Source: Vampirovibrionales bacterium (GTDB lineage Bacteria; Cyanobacteriota; Vampirovibrionia; Vampirovibrionales; JAGQHJ01). Taken from it: a DNA stretch of 57,148 bases. The position numbers and the translations under genes are program-made. The stretch lies in contig JANWIO010000074.1 in assembly GCA_025449835.1 (NCBI GenBank), forward strand, positions 1 through 57,148, given 5' to 3'. The notes under the pieces are model-generated. The model was not told the DNA's origin. It worked only from the letters and a program-made list of their open reading frames with translations, and ran no database searches. Position 1 is the stretch's first letter. Each line of letters begins with the position of its first letter. Shown piece by piece: positions 8,170-17,293 of this stretch.

Positions 8170-9824
8170 TGCAAAAATGGGATCTGAAGCCCACTTTTTT
8201 TGGCAACATCAATGGCTTCATCATAGCCAGCATCCACATGGCGTAGCACCCCCATGCCGGGATCAGAGGTTAACACCCGCTCCAAGCGTTTTTCTGCTTC
8301 AGGCGTCCCATCTGCCACAATCACCATTCCCGCATGCAGCGAATTACCAATCCCCACACCGCCGCCATGATGCACTGATATCCACGTTGCCCCATTCACC
8401 GCATTAATTAAGGCATTTAAAATAGGCCAATCCGCAATGGCGTCACTACCGTCTTTCATGCCTTCGGTTTCACGATAAGGCGAAGCCACGCTACCACAAT
8501 CCAAATGATCTCGACCAATCACAATAGGGGCTTTCACTTTTCCCTGGGCCACCAGATCGTTAAAAATCTTCCCTGCTTTTGCTCTTTCACCATACCCCAG
8601 CCAACAAATACGGGCTGGCAGCCCCTGAAACTGCACATGTTTTTGGGCCAACTGAAGCCAGGTAATCATGTCTTTTTTCTCTGGAAAGGCCTCCATTAAG
8701 GCTTGATCCGTTACATAAATATCTTCTGGATCGCCAGAAAGGGCAACCCAGCGAAATGGCCCCTGCCCAAGGCAGAATAGGGGACGAATAAATTCAGGAA
8801 TAAACCCAGGGATTTTAAACGCATCGGTGACCCCCATTTTTTGAGCCTGTCCCCGAATATTGTTTCCATAATCAAAAACAATGGCCCCATTTTCTTGAAA
8901 AGCCAGCATGGCTTCCACTTGACGGGCCATGGATGTCATTGAAAGCTGAATATACGCTTCCGGGTTTTCTTGCCGAAGTTGGACTGCGGCTTCAACGGAA
9001 TAGTTCTCAGGAATATACCCCACCAGCGCGTCATGAGCAGCCGTTTGATCTGTCACCATATCGGGGAAAAACCGCTTTTTAACCAATTCTTGATAAACGG
9101 TTGCTGCATTTCCCAAAAGCGCAATTGAAATGGGTTCTTTAGAATCCAGATGGGACTGAACTTTAACCAGTGCCTCTTCTAGGGATTCCACCATACAATC
9201 CACATAACCGGTTTTAAGTCGCTTTTCAATACGAGTACGATCCACTTCAACGCCTAAAAAGATACCTTGGTTCATCTTCACGGCCAAAGGCTGAGCCCCA
9301 CCCATCCCCCCAAGACCGGCTGAAAGCACAAATTTACCGGAGAGATCGCTGTTGTAATATTTTTGCGCCGCTTCAAAGAAAGTTAAATAGGTTCCCTGCA
9401 AAATCCCTTGGGTGCCAATATAGATCCAGCTTCCTGCTGTCATTTGACCATACATGGTCAGGCCCATCTTTTCATATTCTCGAAAATGTTCCCAAGTTGC
9501 CCACGCTGGCACCAATAACGAGTTTGCAATCAACACCCTTGGGGCATCGGGGTGCGATTTTAGAACCCCCACAGGTTTACCCGATTGGACAATGAGGGTT
9601 TCATCCAGATTTAAGGTTTTTAAGGTTTCTAAAATCTTTTCAAGGGCAGCCGGATTTCGGGCCGCCTTACCCGTACCACCATACACAACCAGTTCTTCTG
9701 GATTTTCAGCAACATCGGGCGCCAAATTGTTTAACAACATCCGATAAGGCGCTTCAATCAACCAGGATTTACAATGAAGCGTCGTCCCCGTTGGTGCGCC
9801 TTGATATAAGGTGAGTGGGCGCAT
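8166..9824 (-). CDS. hutU: Urocanate hydratase (urocanase)
   Basis: 552 residues, the normal size. Urocanase adds water to urocanate using tightly bound NAD+ as an electrophile to make imidazolonepropionate. Family blocks are all present: [10 protein letters not shown] (48-57), the NAD-binding [10 protein letters not shown] (170-179), [30 protein letters not shown], then the C-terminal GRDHLDCGS and [13 protein letters not shown]. It begins one base into the hutH stop codon and overlaps hutI by four bases. Together with hutH and hutI this gives the path from histidine to formiminoglutamate; the enzyme for the last step (HutG or HutF/HutG, or GlyFTCD) is not in this window. Confidence 0.96.
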   Translation of the reverse strand: MRPLTLYQGAPTGTTLHCKSWLIEAPYRMLLNNLAPDVAENPEELVVYGGTGKAARNPAALEKILETLKTLNLDETLIVQSGKPVGVLKSHPDAPRVLIANSLLVPAWATWEHFREYEKMGLTMYGQMTAGSWIYIGTQGILQGTYLTFFEAAQKYYNSDLSGKFVLSAGLGGMGGAQPLAVKMNQGIFLGVEVDRTRIEKRLKTGYVDCMVESLEEALVKVQSHLDSKEPISIALLGNAATVYQELVKKRFFPDMVTDQTAAHDALVGYIPENYSVEAAVQLRQENPEAYIQLSMTSMARQVEAMLAFQENGAIVFDYGNNIRGQAQKMGVTDAFKIPGFIPEFIRPLFCLGQGPFRWVALSGDPEDIYVTDQALMEAFPEKKDMITWLQLAQKHVQFQGLPARICWLGYGERAKAGKIFNDLVAQGKVKAPIVIGRDHLDCGSVASPYRETEGMKDGSDAIADWPILNALINAVNGATWISVHHGGGVGIGNSLHAGMVIVADGTPEAEKRLERVLTSDPGMGVLRHVDAGYDEAIDVAKKSGLQIPFLQ

Positions 9825-11440
9825 TATTGAAGTCCTCCAATTGCTGATTCTACTGCCTTTAAGATGTCGCCATCATAAACCCATGTAGCCACTTCTGCAA
9901 TCTCAGCTGAAAACACCCGATCATGGACAATGGGCGCAATACGCTCTGAAAGAAATTGAAACGCCGATTGAACTCCATCACCAGGCTTTAACGGCAACCG
10001 AAACCGCAAAGACTGGGTAGCACAAAACAGCTCTGTTGCTATAATATAACGCACATGATCGACGATTTTTGCCGCTTTTCGGGCTGCAATACTCCCCATG
10101 CTCACATGATCCTCTTTATTATTGGAGCTAGGGATAGAATCAATACTGGCAGGGTGTGCCAGTACTTTGTTTTCTGAAACCAACGAGGCCGCTGTATAGT
10201 GAGCAATCATGGTGCCTGAATTTAACCCCTCAGGCCCTTGGGTTAAAAATGCCGGAAGTTCACTAAAATGGGGATCGTTAAGCTTATCAATCCGACGCTC
10301 TGAAATATTACCAAGCTCTGCCATGGCAATCGCCAGATAATCCATGGCAAACGCAATAGGTTCTCCGTGGAAATTCCCTTGAGAAACCGCTTCCCCTGTT
10401 TCTGGAAATATTAAAGGGTTATCCGTGGCGGCATTCAACTCACGCTCAACAACCTCACGAACAAACCGCAGCGTATCCCGAACGGCCCCATGAACTTGCG
10501 GTGTACACCGAAATGAATAAGGATCTTGTACTTTTTTACACCCGGCATGGCTTTGGGCAATTTCACTGTTTTCCAGCAATCGGCGACAATTTTCAGCGCA
10601 CTGAATTTGGCCTGGATGAGGACGAACACGTTGCACAGCATCCATAAAGGGCCGATGACTTCCCAAAAAGCCTTCAGTACTCATCGATGCTGAAATATCT
10701 GAAACTTTGCAAAGGGTTTCAGCCTGAAGCAGGGTTAAAGCAGCAATCGCTGTCATCATTTGCGTTCCATTGACAAGAGCCAAGCCTTCTTTGGCTTTGA
10801 GCACCACCGGCGACAACCCAACCTTTTCTAAAGCCTCTTTACCGGGATAAACCGTTCCCGAGACCTCTGCATACCCCTCTCCAATCAGAACCAAAGCCAA
10901 ATGCGCTAAGGGAGCCAAGTCCCCACTGGCCCCTAAAGAACCTTGACAAGGAACCACAGGATGAACGCCTCGATTCAGCATTTCTAAAAGCAACTGAATC
11001 ACTTCAGGCCGGGCCCCAGAATAGCCTTTTGCCAGGGTGTTTGCCCGAAGCAACATCATTCCCCGAGTGACTTCCTTTGAGAGCGGTTCACCGGTGCCAG
11101 CCGCATGGCTTCGCACAAAATTAAGCTGCAACGTTTCCACTTGGTCTTTGGGAATTGCAATTCGACTTAAAGCTCCAAACCCTGTATTAATGCTATAAAC
11201 GAGCTTGTCGCTATTGACAATGTTTTCGACAACGGATCTGGATTGCTCAATGAAAGCCATAGCCTTTGGGTGAAGTGATACCTTTGCATCGCAGCGAGAA
11301 ACCTGCAAAAAAGACGCTAGAGAAAGCGAATTTCCATCAATTGCCAATGTTCCTAGTGATAATGATTGCATTTTAGTCTTAATATGTCCCGGTAAAACCG
11401 CCTCACTGATCGTCAACTTAGTATAAATCGGATTTTTCAA
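9824..11440 (-). CDS. hutH: Histidine ammonia-lyase
   Basis: 538 residues from a TTG start. Typical HutH proteins are about 505-515 residues and begin near LxIDGxxL, which is seen here after Met24, so the true start may be ATG 11371-11369; neither start has a strong ribosome-binding site. The enzyme removes ammonia from L-histidine to give urocanate. The self-made MIO cofactor arises from Ala171-Ser172-Gly173 in [15 protein letters not shown]. Other hallmark blocks are [11 protein letters not shown] (82-92), [30 protein letters not shown] and GNFHGEP. It is the first gene of the hut operon. No hutC-type repressor gene is adjacent. Confidence 0.95.
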   Translation of the reverse strand: MKNPIYTKLTISEAVLPGHIKTKMQSLSLGTLAIDGNSLSLASFLQVSRCDAKVSLHPKAMAFIEQSRSVVENIVNSDKLVYSINTGFGALSRIAIPKDQVETLQLNFVRSHAAGTGEPLSKEVTRGMMLLRANTLAKGYSGARPEVIQLLLEMLNRGVHPVVPCQGSLGASGDLAPLAHLALVLIGEGYAEVSGTVYPGKEALEKVGLSPVVLKAKEGLALVNGTQMMTAIAALTLLQAETLCKVSDISASMSTEGFLGSHRPFMDAVQRVRPHPGQIQCAENCRRLLENSEIAQSHAGCKKVQDPYSFRCTPQVHGAVRDTLRFVREVVERELNAATDNPLIFPETGEAVSQGNFHGEPIAFAMDYLAIAMAELGNISERRIDKLNDPHFSELPAFLTQGPEGLNSGTMIAHYTAASLVSENKVLAHPASIDSIPSSNNKEDHVSMGSIAARKAAKIVDHVRYIIATELFCATQSLRFRLPLKPGDGVQSAFQFLSERIAPIVHDRVFSAEIAEVATWVYDGDILKAVESAIGGLQ

Positions 11441-11747
11441 AAACCCAAGTTATTCACCGGAGTTCCCCACCACAAAATGCCATTTTTCACCCCATAAACG
11501 TCGTGATTTTTCATAAAAAATATTAAAATTGAAAACTTTAAAAATATTCTATTTGAAGGCTTGAGAAACCATGCAAAATACCTCTATAATAAAAATACAG
11601 TTTCTGAATTTGTCCTTCATTTATTTGTGGAAGTATCCTTTCATTTTTACCAATGTAGCTTATGAAAAACGACAGGTGGGTCGGTATAATTGGTATAAAG
11701 GTGGGTTCAGTTCAACAACAAAACCTGAAGAATGGGAGCGTCGCAGT
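11441..11747. other. AT-rich divergent intergenic region (hutH / small membrane protein)
   Basis: About 300 bases between hutH and the small membrane protein. The part near 11510-11560 is extremely A/T rich, which suits a promoter for the hut operon, but I cannot single out a -10/-35 pair. A TATAAT for the plus-strand gene lies at 11685. An open plus-strand frame runs from 11571 into the membrane protein but has no ribosome-binding site and no domain, so I treat it as non-coding. Confidence 0.4.
11685..11690 (+). promoter_or_regulatory. TATAAT -10 element of the small membrane protein gene
   Basis: TATAAT preceded by GTCGG. A start point near 11697 would leave a leader of about 50 bases before ATG 11748. 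The -35 17 bases upstream (TGAAAA) is poor. Confidence 0.4.
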
Positions 11748-11966
11748 ATGTCTATAGAGGATTCTCAACCCGATCGGCACAATCTAAAACCCTATCGGCG
11801 CCTAAAGTTAAGTTTATTTGAACAAGTCATGATAGTGGGCATGCTTGTGGTCATTTTACTGACAACTTTAGATGCTTTGGATGGAAGCCAAGTGGGAAAA
11901 ACCAATGCATTATCCATTGCAAAAATGCAAGGCCAGCAGGAATTGATGGCTGCTCGACTCAAATAA
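11748..11966 (+). CDS. Small single-pass membrane protein, unknown function
   Basis: 72 residues from ATG 11748, chosen because GGGAG lies about nine bases upstream; the frame is open further back to 11571, but that part looks non-coding. The first 28 residues are polar and basic (RRLKLSLFEQ), followed by one hydrophobic segment VMIVGMLVVILLTTLDAL (about residues 29-47) and a short polar tail ending LMAARLK. The positive residues before the span suggest the N-terminus stays in the cytoplasm. No family is recognised. A strong intrinsic terminator follows 30 bases after the stop, so it is a single-gene unit. Confidence 0.65.
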   Translation: MSIEDSQPDRHNLKPYRRLKLSLFEQVMIVGMLVVILLTTLDALDGSQVGKTNALSIAKMQGQQELMAARLK

Positions 11967-11996
11967 CCTTCAGTTTGGCTAAAAAAACGGCTTATT

Positions 11997-12035
11997 GATT
12001 GGCATCATGGAGATTCTATGATGCCAATCTTTTTT
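11997..12035 (+). terminator. Rho-independent terminator after the small membrane protein gene
   Basis: A perfect 12-base-pair stem (GATTGGCATCAT at 11997-12008 with ATGATGCCAATC at 12018-12029), nine-base loop, followed by six T residues. Confidence 0.9.
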
Positions 12036-12202
12036 ACAGGTTTCCGTTCTGAATGCCCCCACGATACGGTATTTTTTGCCCCCCTCTCTGCTTTCCCCCT
12101 TATCTTTACCCGATATTCCATCCAACTCAACTTTTCCATAAGTTGGCCGATACATCAGTAAGTCATAGCAAGTTTGCAATAGCAAATCTTCGACACTGTT
12201 GC

Positions 12203-12208
12203 TATAAT
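12203..12208 (+). promoter_or_regulatory. TATAAT -10 element before the amino-sugar genes
   Basis: TATAAT about 50 bases upstream of the WbpD-like gene and just after the preceding terminator region; no strong -35 is seen. Confidence 0.4.
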
Positions 12209-12257
12209 TATTAATGTAGCTATATTTAAGTTAGCTTAAAGGAGAGGCTTTAAAGGA

Positions 12258-12950
12258 ATGCCTATGCCAGAGTGGTTTCATCAGTCAATTGTTACCTGTT
12301 GTAACGAAGAAACCTTTATTCATGAGTCAGCCTATATTGACGAACCTTGCCAAATTGGCCATGGCACTAACATTATGCATTTTTGCCACATCATGTCCAA
12401 CTCCGTCATCGGCAGTCATTGCCAAATTGGTCACAATGTCACCATTGCATCGGGTGTTTTGGTGGGAAACAACGTTCGGGTCTTAAACAATGCCATGCTC
12501 AACAGCGGTGTTATTCTGGAAGACGAGGTGTTTTGCGGTCCTTCCACCGTATTTGCGCCCCTGAAATATATGCGGGGTGAGGCGGGGAATATCTCAACCA
12601 TTCATCCTACTCTGGTGAAACACGGCGCCAATATCGGCGCACAAACAACTATTGCTTCAGGACTCACCATCGGCCAACATACTTTTGTGGAATCTGGCTC
12701 AGTAATTGATAGAAATATTCCTGATTTTGCGTTAGTCTGTGGAAATCCGGTTCAGTTTGCTGGCTGGCGCTGTGAATGTGGACAGATATTAAAATTTTCA
12801 GGAAAAGATCAAACAACCTGTCCCAGATGTGGAAAGCAGTATATCCAGCAGTCCGAAGTGGAAATTATACAGTTGGCCACCGGGAGTAGCACCCATGATC
12901 CCCATATTCAGCCCAGTTCCACAATACGAGACTTTGAAGAATTCCATTGA
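12258..12950 (+). CDS. WbpD/WlbB-like left-handed beta-helix N-acetyltransferase with C-terminal zinc ribbon
   Basis: 230 residues. Two starts compete: ATG 12258 (GGAG 13 bases upstream) and ATG 12264 (AAAGGA six bases upstream). Residues 20-165 are hexapeptide repeats of the LpxA fold (IGHGTNIMHFCHIM, IGHNVTIASGVLVG, IGAQTTIASGLTIGQ), ending in the VCGNPVQFAGWRCECG block. Enzymes of this type acetylate the 3-amino group of UDP-2-acetamido-3-amino sugars on the way to surface polysaccharide or glycan. The C-terminus holds CxCG and CPRCG (a four-cysteine rubredoxin-like zinc site). It overlaps the following aminotransferase by 56 bases; WbpD-WbpE pairs are the usual arrangement. The preceding oxidoreductase WbpB is not here. 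Confidence 0.85.
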   Translation: MPMPEWFHQSIVTCCNEETFIHESAYIDEPCQIGHGTNIMHFCHIMSNSVIGSHCQIGHNVTIASGVLVGNNVRVLNNAMLNSGVILEDEVFCGPSTVFAPLKYMRGEAGNISTIHPTLVKHGANIGAQTTIASGLTIGQHTFVESGSVIDRNIPDFALVCGNPVQFAGWRCECGQILKFSGKDQTTCPRCGKQYIQQSEVEIIQLATGSSTHDPHIQPSSTIRDFEEFH

Positions 12951-14055
12951 TAAAGCACTTTTAGAAGTTGCTGCCTCCGGGCAATATATTCTTGGGGCAA
13001 AAGTTCAGCAATTTGAAGAAGAATTTGCCGCTGGGATTGGAACCGATCACGCAGTTGGCGTAAATAGTGGAACCGATGCGCTTTTTTTAGCCTTAAGAGC
13101 ATTAGATATTGGTCCTGGGGATGAGGTGATTACCACCACGTTTAGTTACGTTGCCACATCCGAAGTGATTGTTCGAGTGGGAGCCCGTCCTATTTTTGTA
13201 GACATTGCTCCAGACACCTTTAATCTCAATATTGAGGCTATCGAGAGCGTTATTACGGAAAAAACCAAAGCCATTATTCCCGTTCATATATTTGGCTTGG
13301 CAGTTGATATGACATCTCTCGTGGAACTTGCTCAAAAGCATCATCTATATATTATCGAAGACTGTGCCCAAGCAACAGGAGCAACTTGGCATGGTCAAGC
13401 AGTGGGTAGTTTTGGTCATTTCGGATGTTTTAGTTTCTTTCCCACGAAAAACCTTGGCGCATTAGGAGATGGTGGCGCCATTACCACCAATGATCCAAAC
13501 CTGGCCACTCGACTCAAAGCCCTTCGGGTTCATGGATGTCGCCCAGATAATCGATATGACCACCAAGAGTCTGGTATTAATAGCCGCCTTGATGCAATCC
13601 AGGCCGCTGTTCTTTTAGAAAAACTGCCACATCTTGAAACCTGGAATACGGAACGTCGGCGAATTGCCCAGTTTTACACCAAAGCCATTTTCAACAGCGA
13701 GCTGAAAAACTTTTTGATGCCCCCGGCTTCAGCCGCAATGACCTCTCTTCATGCCTTCCATCAATACACGGTTAAGGTCAAATCCGAGACACCAGATGCC
13801 AGAAACCGACTCCAAGAGAAATTAAAAGACTTGGGTGTCATAGCGATGATTTATTACCCCATCCCATTGCATCTCCAAAAAACACACCAGAACCTTGGCT
13901 ACCATCTAGGAGACTTCCCGGTATCTGAAGCGGTTTCAAACCAAGTGCTTTCGCTCCCCATTTTTCCAGGCCTGACCCAAGCGCAACAGGAAACGGTTAT
14001 ACAAGCCCTTGAAAAAGCGGTACCTTCAGTTATTTTAAATCCATCGGTTTGCTAG
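12895..14055 (+). CDS. DegT/DnrJ/EryC1 (WbpE-like) sugar aminotransferase
   Basis: 386 residues from ATG 12895, which has GGGAG upstream and starts exactly at the family N-terminus (MIPIFSPVPQYETLKNSID). It is a fold-type I PLP enzyme that moves an amino group to a keto sugar, here most likely UDP-2-acetamido-3-keto-glucuronate or a related nucleotide sugar. Visible motifs are GVNSGTDALFLAL (PLP phosphate site), TTFSYVATSE, IEDCAQATGA and the Schiff-base lysine Lys185 in FFPTKNLGALGDGG, then LRVHGCR and the substrate loop NSRLDAIQAAVL. Its start lies inside the acetyltransferase gene, so the pair is translated together. Its last four bases overlap the convergent ATPase gene. Confidence 0.92.
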   Translation: MIPIFSPVPQYETLKNSIDKALLEVAASGQYILGAKVQQFEEEFAAGIGTDHAVGVNSGTDALFLALRALDIGPGDEVITTTFSYVATSEVIVRVGARPIFVDIAPDTFNLNIEAIESVITEKTKAIIPVHIFGLAVDMTSLVELAQKHHLYIIEDCAQATGATWHGQAVGSFGHFGCFSFFPTKNLGALGDGGAITTNDPNLATRLKALRVHGCRPDNRYDHQESGINSRLDAIQAAVLLEKLPHLETWNTERRRIAQFYTKAIFNSELKNFLMPPASAAMTSLHAFHQYTVKVKSETPDARNRLQEKLKDLGVIAMIYYPIPLHLQKTHQNLGYHLGDFPVSEAVSNQVLSLPIFPGLTQAQQETVIQALEKAVPSVILNPSVC

Positions 14056-16898
14056 CTGTCTGAAGAAACAGCCACCAAGTCAATTAATTGGTGAGAGCGC
14101 TGCACTTCAGAGATGTCTCGACCATTCAAATTACTTGAAGAGGAGGACTCTGACGGTAGAAGGTGTTTTCCACCATTGGAATGCTGACCATTGCGAGGCG
14201 GATCTACAATGGGTAAAACCCGTTCAGAAACCTGGCGAATAGCACTTTTTAAAGCTTGACTTAGAATTTCATCGTTTTGACAGACACTTTGTTGTGTTTC
14301 TAATGTTATGAGAGCCTCCTGCGACTGACCGATCCACCCCAAACTCCGAATAGTCATCCATCGCAATTCAGGCTCTAGCCCCTGAGAAGACTCACTTTTC
14401 AGGATATTTATCAAGAGTTTTTCCACTTCAGGATGGGGTTTTGCACCAAATCGCTTTAAGATAAAGAGCTTAAGCTCCAGATCATCCCCCTCAGCAAGTA
14501 TTTTGGATAACCACGGCAAGGTTTTTCTTAAATCCAGGTGCATTAATTGCATCAACACCTCTTTCCAGAAAGAGGACTCTGTGTGGTTTTCTAAATATGC
14601 TTTTAAAATCGGTTCCACCGTATCCTTATCAAAGAGTTGTAAGCCCCGTAAAGCCACTTTAAGCAGATTATCATCCGTTTCCTGCTCTAAAGTACGATGA
14701 TAAATTTTGAGGGTTTCAGGGGTCTTCAGGCGTCGCTGCAGCAATCCGGTTAGAGACAGTAAACGTAGCTGCGGATTTTCGTTTACAACACCCTCCATCA
14801 GAACCGGTACTACCCGTGCATTTTCAAACACGCATTTGGCCAGGAATTGATATACTTGGACTTTTACAGATACAACAGGGTCCTGTATTAATGGAAGAAT
14901 GGCATCCACCAGCGTTTTACCAGCAATGGGCAGTCCTCTTTCATGGGCCAAAGGAATCAATTGAATACACGCACACTCTCTAAGGGAGGCGTTAGAATCT
15001 TCCAGCATGCCTAAAATTGCTTCAATGGATGCCGCTGTGTAAATCAGGCTTAAGCTTTCCAAGAGGGTAATTTTCGTATCCACCCCTAAATCCCCTTGTT
15101 GAAGAGCATCCACAAGGGTCTGTTCCACAAATTGGGTCAATTCTGGATTCTCCATGGCAGAAGCCATGGCCAGGAGTTCTTGGGTTTTTTCCTTGGTTAA
15201 TTCACCCGATTGAATCGAGAGGGGCAAAATCTTTTTCAAAGAAGCCACTTTATCGGCTGTGGGAATATCATCTTGAATGGGGCGGACTTTCTCTTTTAAG
15301 AAATTGAACAAAAATGACGAGTAGAAAGAGTAACAGGGCTCTGAATTTTCTCTGGTTTCGGCCACTAAGAACCCATACCGGCTTAATTCGGTTAAAAGCC
15401 GTTCTGCCACATGGGCCCCATCCTCAATCGCACCGAGCAGGTTTAAGACTTCACCCCGCTTAAACACCGTATTGCTCTGCAAAACCAACGGCGTTAAAAC
15501 CTTTAAGAACAGATCCTCCTGTCCCACAAAAGCGAGCTGTAGCCGTGTATAAAGAATTTCCAGAATATCCTTAGGCTGCGAAACCGAATATCGTTCTTGA
15601 TACGTATCCCAATCCAAAACTTTTAATTCGCTAGGAGACGTGTCTGAGGCAATTACCTTGGTCATTAAGGTTAACCAGGAAGGGTTCCCTTGGCAAATCC
15701 GTAGGATCTCCTGAATAACCTCATCATCGGTTTCAATCTGAAGCGTTTTGAAGGTATCTTTTAAAAACCGCTGCTGGGAAACTGCATTTAAAGGTGGTAC
15801 GAGGTACTTCACCCGTAATGTGTTATAAAGTCCACCACCCACCACGTAGCTTTCAGACTCACTTCGGCAGGAAACAACCACCATCATATGTGAATTTCGC
15901 TGATCAACCGTTTGACGAATCATCTCACCAAATAAATCATTGATCACTTTTATTTCGCCAAAAGAGGCATTAAAGAGCGCTTCCCACTGATCAAAGACCA
16001 AAATAAAAGCAGATTGATGTGCCTGTAAGCCTTGGTTAATAAATGACATCAGACTATTCAAAGCGGTTTGTAATGATTCAAAAGACGGCAACGAAGTATT
16101 ATTTTCTATCTCTACAACATCTGCGTTCTGAGCACCCTCATTTTGAGTTACAAGCCTGCTGGGTCCAGCCTGCTCAAGAGCCTCCTGACTCGTGTCAGAG
16201 ACAGGTGAAATCAAAGGCATATCGGGCAAAGTGGAGGACAGTAAACGCATCTGGTTTTGAGGGGTGCCTAGGATTTGCTCAACCATCCCTAATGCCTTTT
16301 GAACTTGCGGATTGATGGGGTTTGCCAAAGAAACAGATAATGTGAGCCATGGATCCGCAAGAATTTCAGCCAGTGCATCAATTTGCTCTTTCACACTGGT
16401 ATTAAATCGTTTAAAAAAGGGCATTGCACCGTAAATAGCATCGCTAATCTGTTCAATCGCCATGGATTGGGACGTATTCACAGACTCCTGAAGTCGAATT
16501 AAAGCAACAATCCGGATTAAGTCTCCTTGACTCCAATAAACGCCTAACGGCTGAAGAATTTGATTCGATGCTTGTAAGGATTGATGAATTGTCTGGTTGG
16601 CAAGCCCTAAAATTTCTTTCACAATTTGGGAAAATAACAAATGTGCGTTGGGTCTTCCGGATAAAGAAACAGAAACCGATCTGCAACCATAGGCATTTTG
16701 AGCAAGATCTAAAAAAGTTTCTAAAATAGACGACTTCCCAATGCCTTCATTTCCTGAAAGAAAAATGGCTTTTCCCTGCCCCGAACGACAGAGCGTTAAA
16801 CTTTTTATAAACTGACGCAGTTCTGATTTCCGCCCCAACAACGCAACTTGATCAAGCAATGTTACTTCAGTTTGCGCCTCTACAGAAAAACTACCCAT
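14052..16898 (-). CDS. Large AAA/STAND-like ATPase with C-terminal HEAT-type repeats
   Basis: About 948 residues from ATG 16898; an upstream in-frame TTG at 16916 would add six. Walker A is GNEGIGKSS (about residue 55 in the longer form), following LLGRKSELRQF, the typical entry of AAA_16/ORC-like ATPases; Walker B is FILVFDQWE (about 304-312). A winged-helix-like segment follows (YTRLQLAFVGQEDLFLKVL). From about residue 600 the protein is a series of helical pairs resembling HEAT repeats (LIQDPVVSVKVQVYQFLAKCVF, EPELRWMTIRSLGWIGQSQEAL). This build is that of STAND-type signal NTPases or scaffolding ATPases. There is no membrane span or effector domain visible. It lies downstream of the sigma-28-linked small genes on the same strand but has its own TATAAT, so the link is uncertain. 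Confidence 0.85.
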   Translation of the reverse strand: MGSFSVEAQTEVTLLDQVALLGRKSELRQFIKSLTLCRSGQGKAIFLSGNEGIGKSSILETFLDLAQNAYGCRSVSVSLSGRPNAHLLFSQIVKEILGLANQTIHQSLQASNQILQPLGVYWSQGDLIRIVALIRLQESVNTSQSMAIEQISDAIYGAMPFFKRFNTSVKEQIDALAEILADPWLTLSVSLANPINPQVQKALGMVEQILGTPQNQMRLLSSTLPDMPLISPVSDTSQEALEQAGPSRLVTQNEGAQNADVVEIENNTSLPSFESLQTALNSLMSFINQGLQAHQSAFILVFDQWEALFNASFGEIKVINDLFGEMIRQTVDQRNSHMMVVVSCRSESESYVVGGGLYNTLRVKYLVPPLNAVSQQRFLKDTFKTLQIETDDEVIQEILRICQGNPSWLTLMTKVIASDTSPSELKVLDWDTYQERYSVSQPKDILEILYTRLQLAFVGQEDLFLKVLTPLVLQSNTVFKRGEVLNLLGAIEDGAHVAERLLTELSRYGFLVAETRENSEPCYSFYSSFLFNFLKEKVRPIQDDIPTADKVASLKKILPLSIQSGELTKEKTQELLAMASAMENPELTQFVEQTLVDALQQGDLGVDTKITLLESLSLIYTAASIEAILGMLEDSNASLRECACIQLIPLAHERGLPIAGKTLVDAILPLIQDPVVSVKVQVYQFLAKCVFENARVVPVLMEGVVNENPQLRLLSLTGLLQRRLKTPETLKIYHRTLEQETDDNLLKVALRGLQLFDKDTVEPILKAYLENHTESSFWKEVLMQLMHLDLRKTLPWLSKILAEGDDLELKLFILKRFGAKPHPEVEKLLINILKSESSQGLEPELRWMTIRSLGWIGQSQEALITLETQQSVCQNDEILSQALKSAIRQVSERVLPIVDPPRNGQHSNGGKHLLPSESSSSSNLNGRDISEVQRSHQLIDLVAVSSDS

Positions 16899-16945
16899 GA
16901 AATCGCATCGTCCCAAATCAATAGTTGATACAAATGAATGGACTT

Positions 16946-16951
16946 ATTATA
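16946..16951 (-). promoter_or_regulatory. TATAAT -10 element of the ATPase gene
   Basis: On the minus strand TATAAT lies about 50 bases upstream of ATG 16898, preceded by TTTACGC; a start point near 16939 gives a leader of about 40 bases. The -35 region (GACACA, 17 bases upstream) is weak. Confidence 0.45.
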
Positions 16952-17046
16952 GCGTAAAGAACCTCTTGTGTCCCGTGAGGAGGATAGACGGAATTTAAAA
17001 GGCTTCAGAAGAGTATGTTTCAGGATAGGCTTCTCACAGGTAATTT

Positions 17047-17277
17047 TTAGCGATAAACATCAAATCGCGTATGTGGATAAACTTGATTGGCATTGACATA
17101 AGCTTCAACCACTTGTGCCCGGTAGAGAAGTTTCCGATATTTTTGATCGACCTGTGTTAAATTCCGTCGCAAGTGCCACAATGCTTTGAGGTTTTTGTAG
17201 AAGTCTTTTCCCATCAACATCAAAGGATTATTTTCAAACAAAAAATTGTATAAACTGTTTAAATACAGTGGAATCAT
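17047..17277 (-). CDS. Small hypothetical protein (76 residues)
   Basis: 76 residues, helical and basic, with LYNFLFENNPLMLMGKDFYKN then a charged helix LWHLRRNLTQVDQKYRKLLYRAQVVEAYV. No signal peptide or known motif. The gene starts 16 bases after the glycine-rich protein, so it is probably the last gene of the unit that begins with the 109-residue proteins. GAGG lies just before its start. Function unknown. Confidence 0.7.
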   Translation of the reverse strand: MIPLYLNSLYNFLFENNPLMLMGKDFYKNLKALWHLRRNLTQVDQKYRKLLYRAQVVEAYVNANQVYPHTRFDVYR

Positions 17278-17293
17278 CCGTCATCTCTCCTCG

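Noticed and set aside
11571..11747. N-terminal extension of the small membrane protein
   Set aside because: It includes the TATAAT at 11685 and has no ribosome-binding site; ATG 11748 has one.
11979..12185. Minus-strand open frame of 68 codons over the terminator of the small membrane protein
   Set aside because: It spans a strong intrinsic terminator, lacks a ribosome-binding site and has no sensible domain.
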